From an uncultured bacterium (GTDB taxonomy: Bacteria > Bacillota > Clostridia > Oscillospirales > Acutalibacteraceae): a stretch of 38,308 nucleotides of DNA. The position numbers were made by a program, and so were the translations under genes. Position 1 is the first letter of the stretch, and each line of letters starts with the position of its first letter. The notes beneath the pieces were generated by a model. That model had not been told where the DNA came from and made no database searches. It saw only the letters and a list, made by a program, of their open reading frames with translations. Below are positions 34,076 through 38,308 of this stretch, one piece after another. The DNA lies in NCBI GenBank assembly GCA_934875675.1, contig CAKXIK010000015.1:1-38308 (forward strand). Reading direction: 5' to 3'.

Positions 34076-34100
34076 CCATCCTGACAGAAAGGCTGATACG

Positions 34101-35393
34101 ATGATTTCGGTTACTCAACTGGTTTCTCAGCTTCAAAACTGCTCTTGCGGCCGTTTGCATCAATGTTCCCTTTCTGCTGTAGAAATCGGGAGCGGTGTTC
34201 TGCAGCGTTCCGGCAAAATACTGGTGCACGGCGGATTTGGTCCCTCATTGCTTCTTGTGTGTGACCGCAACACACTTTCTGCAGCAAAAAATCTTCCGGA
34301 AATTTTAAGTGCGGAAGGCTTTTCCTGTACCATCCACTGCTACGACAATCTCCGAACTGCGGACCTTACGGAAGCGGAACGTATTGCAGCGCTATGTGAG
34401 TCATTTGACGCGGTCCTATCGATCGGAACCGGTTCGCTCAATGACATTTGCCGCTACGGCGCCGCAAAACGAGGCAAGCCCTTTGCCATTTTTGCCACCG
34501 CACCTTCAATGGACGGTTTCGCCAGCGCATATTCCCCCTTGACCAACCGCAATTTTAAAAAGAATTATGATGCTGCACCGCCCTCTGTAATTTTAGCAGA
34601 TACCTCTATTCTGGCTGCTGCACCCACTGAACTGAAAGCAGCCGGTTTTGGTGATATTATGGCAAAGTTTATTGCACTTGCCGACTGGCAGATCAGTTCT
34701 CTTCTTTCGAACGAGTACTACTGTGACGCCATTGCATCTGTAACGCATTCCATTGCAGAGCACGTTGCTGCATGCGCGGCGGATGTTTCCCGCACAGATG
34801 CCGCTTCTGCCGGTGCAATTATGGAAGCACTTGTGCTCACCGGCGCAGCGATGACGCTTGCCGGAACACCTCGTCCCGCAAGCGGAGCTGAACATGATCT
34901 TTCGCACTTTTGGGAAATCAAATCGCTGGAATGTGGTCAAATTCCAGATTACCACGGCAAAACCGTGTCTGTTGCCACGGTGCTCATCAATCGTCTGTAT
35001 CACCGGCTTGCGTGCGTGGAACAGATTGTACCGCGTCCGGAGAATCTGCCATGGTCAACGCTCGATACTGTTTACGGTTCTGCCTTTTCCGCTCAGATCC
35101 ACGAGCTTCAGAATCCACCCATTACGGACTCAATTCCCCCCCGACTGCTTGCCGACCGATGGCCTCAAATCCGTAAAATACTGCACGCGCTGCCGTCCGA
35201 CGAACAGATGTCGAATTGGATGGTACAGGCTGGGGCTGCCACTGTGCCGGAAGAAATTTCAATCAGCCGTTCCCTGTGTCTTGCCGGAATTGAGTGGCAT
35301 CCATATATGCGCAGCCGTATTACTCTTGCTCGTATTTTGCCAATGCTTGGTGTCCCCATCGATTTTTCTGCGCTTCTGCGCGCACCGTTCTGA
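34101..35393 (+). CDS. sn-Glycerol-1-phosphate dehydrogenase family protein (EgsA/AraM-like)
   Basis: The enzyme reduces dihydroxyacetone phosphate to sn-glycerol 1-phosphate, the stereoisomer used for archaeal lipids and, in some Firmicutes, for prenylglyceryl phosphates. The 430 residues show AVLSIGTGSLNDICRYGAAKRGKPF (about 100-125, NAD site) and FATAPSMDGFAS. The metal-ligand regions follow: GFGDIMAKF (Asp), AEHDLSHFW (His) and PDYHGKTVSVATVL (His). This is the iron-alcohol-dehydrogenase/dehydroquinate-synthase fold. GAAAGG precedes the ATG at 34101. A true glycerol-3-phosphate enzyme (gpsA) is also in the window, so this is a separate activity. A sugar-linked AraM-like role is the alternative. 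Confidence 0.88.
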   Translation: MISVTQLVSQLQNCSCGRLHQCSLSAVEIGSGVLQRSGKILVHGGFGPSLLLVCDRNTLSAAKNLPEILSAEGFSCTIHCYDNLRTADLTEAERIAALCESFDAVLSIGTGSLNDICRYGAAKRGKPFAIFATAPSMDGFASAYSPLTNRNFKKNYDAAPPSVILADTSILAAAPTELKAAGFGDIMAKFIALADWQISSLLSNEYYCDAIASVTHSIAEHVAACAADVSRTDAASAGAIMEALVLTGAAMTLAGTPRPASGAEHDLSHFWEIKSLECGQIPDYHGKTVSVATVLINRLYHRLACVEQIVPRPENLPWSTLDTVYGSAFSAQIHELQNPPITDSIPPRLLADRWPQIRKILHALPSDEQMSNWMVQAGAATVPEEISISRSLCLAGIEWHPYMRSRITLARILPMLGVPIDFSALLRAPF

Positions 35394-35420
35394 TCAAACC
35401 TCGAAAGGAACCGGATCAAC

Positions 35421-36215
35421 ATGAATAAACAACCGATTACAATCTGCTTTGCCAACAACAAGGGGGGCAGCGGAAAATCCACCACCTGTGCCAATGTTGG
35501 GTACAGCCTTTCTGCTATGGGATATCGTGTGCTGCTGGTGGACGGCGATATGCAGATGAACCTTGCTCTCTCCTTCTTTCCTGAGGATACTGTCCTGGGC
35601 TTTGCACAAAGCGAAAAAAACCTTTACCATGCCATTCGTGAACAAAAGGATTTGACAGATTACATTGTTTCCACCGACTATGAAAATCTGGATCTCATCC
35701 CCTCCTCTTCTTTGATGAGCTCAATCGAGTATGAGCTGTTCACCAAATGGCAGCGGGAGATGATTTTGCGCAAATGTCTGCAGCCGGTCAAGGACTCCGG
35801 CACGTATGATTTCATTTTGCTGGATGCACCCCCAACGCTGGGCGGCTGGGTCATGAATCTGCTCTGTGCTTCGGATCATCTGTTGATTCCTGTAGAAGCA
35901 AGCCCTTGGGGATTGTTCGGTCTTGCGAATATGTTTGAATTTTTTGAAACTGTACGACAAATTTCTCCGCAGGTTTCGCTGCTCGGTATTGCCGTCACCA
36001 AAGTAGATGAACGGAAAAACTATTTCAAACAGACCATTGAAACTCTGCGCGAAATGGATCACGTGCATTTATTTGAATCATACATCCGCGTTGACAGCAG
36101 CATTGAATGGGCTCAGGACGACAGTAAACCCGTTGCCGCATTCCGTCGCAGCTGCCGCAGCGCAAAAGAATATTCTGCCCTTGCAAAGGAGGTTGCCGAA
36201 AATGTCAATCGGTAA
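35421..36215 (+). CDS. ParA/Soj family ATPase
   Basis: This cytosolic deviant-Walker ATPase has 264 residues. The P-loop KGGSGKST (residues 14-21) contains the signature Lys14; VLLVDGDMQMN (about 37) is switch I and FILLDAPPTLGG (about 133) is Walker B. The family moves DNA or protein cargo by ATP-driven nucleoid binding. The partner is probably the overlapping short ParB-N gene. The chromosomal soj of Firmicutes sits beside full-length spo0J near the replication origin, unlike here, so this is a second, orphan ParA. AAAGGAA precedes the ATG, 27 bases after the preceding gene. Confidence 0.88.
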   Translation: MNKQPITICFANNKGGSGKSTTCANVGYSLSAMGYRVLLVDGDMQMNLALSFFPEDTVLGFAQSEKNLYHAIREQKDLTDYIVSTDYENLDLIPSSSLMSSIEYELFTKWQREMILRKCLQPVKDSGTYDFILLDAPPTLGGWVMNLLCASDHLLIPVEASPWGLFGLANMFEFFETVRQISPQVSLLGIAVTKVDERKNYFKQTIETLREMDHVHLFESYIRVDSSIEWAQDDSKPVAAFRRSCRSAKEYSALAKEVAENVNR

Positions 36216-36660
36216 AAGCAGTATTGCTCGTGCAGCGGGTGCAGCGGCCGCTCCCGCTTCTCTGAAAAGCCAATCAAAACCCACCGCCGTCACCGAGGCG
36301 CCCATGCTGCAGGTTGCTGTTTCCAATCTTCGTGCCCTCGCTGTTATGAACAGCGGAGAAGCGTCCCCGGAATTGGTTTGTTCTATTCGCAAACACGGCG
36401 TTTTGGTTCCTCTTCTGGCAGCACGCGTTGAAGATGAGTATCTGGTTTTGCTGGGTGAACATCGTCTGGCGGCAGCAAAAGAGCTTGGTCTTGCGGAAAT
36501 CCCCGTCTGCCTTGTTGACGTTGCTGACGAAAAGGAGGCTCTTCGCCTGATGCAGGAAGTCCGCTCCGCTCGTTCTCAAACATCGGATTCCATCCAAAAT
36601 GAAAAGTTCTACGCCGCCGCTTCCGTTTCAGCGGAGGAAATGCCAGTATTCCTGCTTTAA
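36202..36660 (+). CDS. Short ParB N-terminal domain protein
   Basis: The protein has 152 residues. An Ala-rich basic start (about 1-30) leads to a ParB/Srx-fold domain. VSNLRALAVMN (about 40-50) matches the ParB entry strand, IRKHGVLVPLL (about 62-72) is the family's helix-strand, and GEHRLAAAKELGLAEIPV (about 85-102) is the conserved GERRxRAA-type box that binds CTP in ParB. There is no helix-turn-helix or dimerisation domain, so it cannot bind parS as ordinary ParB does. It overlaps parA by 14 bases, with AAAGGAGG inside the parA end, so the two are translationally coupled. Confidence 0.8.
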   Translation: MSIGKSSIARAAGAAAAPASLKSQSKPTAVTEAPMLQVAVSNLRALAVMNSGEASPELVCSIRKHGVLVPLLAARVEDEYLVLLGEHRLAAAKELGLAEIPVCLVDVADEKEALRLMQEVRSARSQTSDSIQNEKFYAAASVSAEEMPVFLL

Positions 36661-36796
36661 TCGCATGTAATCATCCTGCCGCGCTGTAAAAAATATATTT
36701 AATCAAAGTCGGACTTTTTATCTGCCGTTTAAGAGAGATTAGTATGAGCGCACCATAAGAAAAACGCGGTACTTTTATAAAATATTTAATCAAAAA

Positions 36797-36832
36797 ATAA
36801 AAAAATCCCGAAAGCCGCATGGCATCGGGATT
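36797..36832 (-). terminator. Terminator of tRNA-Thr
   Basis: AATCCCGA (36804-36811) pairs with TCGGGATT (36825-36832), followed by a T-run on the minus strand. The T-run on the plus strand would also allow it to end the parA-parB transcript. Confidence 0.88.
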
Positions 36833-36835
36833 TTT

Positions 36836-36911
36836 TGGAGCTACTGATCCGATTCGAACGGACGACCTGCTCATTACGAGTGAGCTGCTCTACCAGCTGA
36901 GCCACAGTAGC
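36836..36911 (-). tRNA. tRNA-Thr (anticodon CGT)
   Basis: This is a 76-base tRNA with encoded CCA. The acceptor stem GCTACTG pairs with CAGTAGC, with T as discriminator. The anticodon arm is GCTCA-CTCGTAA-TGAGC with anticodon CGT, reading ACG, and the T-loop is TTCGAAT. Confidence 0.96.
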
Positions 36912-36934
36912 ATACTGAACGAATCAGCTCAATT

Positions 36935-36963
36935 ATTATACATAAATCTTCGTCATTAGTCAA
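36935..36963 (-). promoter_or_regulatory. Promoter of tRNA-Thr
   Basis: On the minus strand, TTGACT (36963-36958) and TATAAT (36940-36935) are 17 bases apart, about 23 bases before the tRNA. The rest of the gap to 37135 is AT-rich and shows nothing else. Confidence 0.88.
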
Positions 36964-37135
36964 CACTACAACAGGATTTTTTTAAAATTATTTTTGCACC
37001 GCTTTTTCGCAGCTTTTGCGGACAAAAAGAAAAGTGCAGATTGTGCAAATTAACCGATTTTTTAATTTTTAAAATTTGCTTTCTCTGCGCAAAGGAAAAT
37101 TATGCGGAATTATCCGTTAATTTTATGACAAACCC

Positions 37136-37164
37136 TTGTAAATCCTAAAAAAATGCGATATTAT
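37136..37164 (+). promoter_or_regulatory. Promoter of gap
   Basis: TTGTAA (37136-37141) and TATTAT (37159-37164) are 17 bases apart. Transcription would begin near 37171, giving a leader of about 140 bases. Confidence 0.6.
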
Positions 37165-37170
37165 TATAGT

Positions 37171-37297
37171 CGATAAGCTACGCATTGCGATTGGCTGTTT
37201 TGCTTTGAATCGGTGTCCACCCACCGGCTCACCGGCTTTGGCGTCCACCCGCCGCAAGCCCAGAACTCTGCGCACGCGGGAGCTTAACCAAAAATTA
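37171..37297 (+). other. GC-rich structured leader of gap
   Basis: The leader switches abruptly from AT-rich flanking DNA to GC-rich sequence. Two hairpins share the same loop TCCACC: CGGTG/CACCG (37211-37226) and TGGCG/CGCCG (37239-37254). Their stems differ by one compensated pair (T-A against C-G) and by the closing pair. A CCGG-CTCA-CCGG hairpin (37224-37235) would compete with the first. CGATT (37188-37192) can also pair with AATCG (37208-37212). I do not recognise a known riboswitch class. Confidence 0.5.
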
Positions 37298-37313
37298 GGA
37301 GGTTCCAAAAACA

Positions 37314-38308
37314 ATGGCAATTAAAGTTGGCATTAATGGCTTTGGCCGCATCGGCCGTCTGGTTTTCCGCGCTGCTGTTTCTCAGCCGGAAACCTTTGAA
37401 ATTGTAGGTATCAACGATCCGTTCATCGATCTGGACTACATGGTTTATATGGTAAAGTATGATTCCATGCATGGTCAGTTCTGTGGCGAGGTTAAGGTTG
37501 AGGATGACATGCTTGTCGTCAATGGCCGCAAGATCGCTGTGTTTGCTGAGAAAGAGCCGTCCATGATTCCGTGGGGCAAGATCGACGCAGAATATGTTGT
37601 TGAATCCACCGGTGTGTTCTGCACCACCGAAAAGGCTTCTGCTCACCTGCAGGGCGGCGCTAAGAAGGTTGTCATCTCTGCTCCGGCAAAGGACAAAGAG
37701 ACCCCGACCTTTGTTTGCGGCGTTAACCTTGATAAATACACCAAGGACATGATAGTTGTTTCCAATGCTTCCTGCACCACGAACTGCCTTGCTCCTTTGA
37801 CCAAGGTCATCAATGACAAGTTCGGCATTGTGGAAGGTCTGATGACGACCGTTCACTCCACCACTGCTACCCAGAAGACCGTTGACGGCCCGTCCAAGAA
37901 AGACTGGCGCGGCGGCCGTGCTGCTGCCGGCAACATCATCCCGTCCTCCACGGGTGCTGCCAAGGCCTGCGCACTGGTTATTCCGGAAGTTAAGGGCAAG
38001 CTCACCGGTATGTCCTTCCGCGTTCCGACGCTGGATGTTTCCGTTGTTGACCTGACCTGCCGTCTGGAAAAAGCTGCTACGATGGAAGATATCAATGCTG
38101 CCATCAAGGAAGCTTCTGAGACCACAATGAAGGGTATTCTGGGCTACACCGAAGACGCAGTTGTTTCCTCTGACTTCCTCGGAGACGCCAGAACCTCCAT
38201 CTATGATGCTACCGCCGGTATCGCACTGAACGACCACTTCTTTAAGCTGGTTTCCTGGTACGATAACGAGTGGGGTTACAGCAACAAGGTGCTCGACCTG
38301 ATCAAGCA
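37314..38308 (+). CDS. gap: Glyceraldehyde-3-phosphate dehydrogenase, 3' end beyond the window
   Basis: This glycolytic enzyme oxidises glyceraldehyde 3-phosphate to 1,3-bisphosphoglycerate with NAD. The frame is open from 37314 to the window end: 331 codons, so only a few C-terminal residues are missing. INGFGRIGR (about 7-15) starts the NAD-binding fold, and SNASCTTNC (about 149-157) holds the catalytic Cys. TTVHSTTATQKTVDG and KDWRGGRAA (about 195) match the substrate site. WYDNEWGYSNKV is the standard end region. AGGAGG precedes the ATG. Codon use is visibly biased, as for a highly expressed gene. A large open frame on the opposite strand is a shadow. Confidence 0.97.
   Translation, partial: MAIKVGINGFGRIGRLVFRAAVSQPETFEIVGINDPFIDLDYMVYMVKYDSMHGQFCGEVKVEDDMLVVNGRKIAVFAEKEPSMIPWGKIDAEYVVESTGVFCTTEKASAHLQGGAKKVVISAPAKDKETPTFVCGVNLDKYTKDMIVVSNASCTTNCLAPLTKVINDKFGIVEGLMTTVHSTTATQKTVDGPSKKDWRGGRAAAGNIIPSSTGAAKACALVIPEVKGKLTGMSFRVPTLDVSVVDLTCRLEKAATMEDINAAIKEASETTMKGILGYTEDAVVSSDFLGDARTSIYDATAGIALNDHFFKLVSWYDNEWGYSNKVLDLIK

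Noticed and set aside
37284..38237. 317-residue minus-strand open frame opposite gap
   Set aside because: Asn/Gly-rich shadow caused by the strong codon bias of gap.
1..38308. CRISPR array or prophage
   Set aside because: No regularly spaced direct repeats, cas genes, integrase, capsid or terminase genes were seen.

Overview
The window looks like chromosomal DNA of a low-to-mid GC anaerobic Firmicute, most likely a clostridium of the Oscillospirales/Ruminococcaceae type. Signs of this are strong AGGAGG-type ribosome binding sites, an alanine T-box leader ahead of alaS, the rpsF-ssb-rpsR order, several TTG and GTG starts, a stand-alone 2-oxoacid acyltransferase-like gene, and paired zinc-finger/DUF2628 membrane proteins. 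This placement is inference from gene content; no rRNA or other taxonomic marker is present.

Layout. (1) 0.1-8.0 kb, minus strand: a malic enzyme-gpsA pair, then a six-gene operon read HIT protein, phosphoribosyltransferase, comEC, holA, Toprim/DUF4093 protein, DUF3783 protein. (2) 8.1-15.2 kb, minus strand: alaS under a T-box riboswitch, a one-TM penicillin-binding protein and a GH36 alpha-galactosidase. (3) 15.6-18.3 kb, plus strand: a superoxide dismutase-family gene and tRNA-Tyr, followed by an AT-rich accessory stretch with a TIM-barrel sugar epimerase-like gene and an orphan SMI1/KNR4 immunity-like gene. (4) 18.4-23.4 kb, minus strand: an HD-domain protein, a decayed YibE/F gene, a surface-anchored purple acid phosphatase-like protein, and a MarR regulator with a DUF308 membrane protein. 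(5) 23.8-27.0 kb: a CAT-fold acyltransferase-like protein, a GmhA-like SIS isomerase and a MATE exporter. (6) 27.2-31.3 kb, minus strand: rpsR, ssb, rpsF, galU and two related zinc-finger/DUF2628 membrane proteins, one with a prokaryotic RING-like domain. (7) 31.5-36.7 kb, plus strand: a compact five-gene run of D,D-carboxypeptidase, PfkB sugar kinase, glycerol-1-phosphate dehydrogenase, ParA ATPase and a short ParB-N protein. (8) 36.8-38.3 kb: tRNA-Thr on the minus strand, then gap with a long GC-rich leader; gap runs off the end of the window.

The least ordinary items are the gap leader, which has two hairpins with identical hexaloops and one compensated base pair; the ParA/mini-ParB pair transcribed with a sugar kinase and a bacterial G1P dehydrogenase; the RING-like/DUF2628 pair; and several enzymes with altered signature motifs (ComEC without the metallo-beta-lactamase histidines, an E2-like protein with Glu in place of the catalytic His, and a PBP with KTA for KTG). 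No CRISPR array, prophage or complete insertion sequence is visible.
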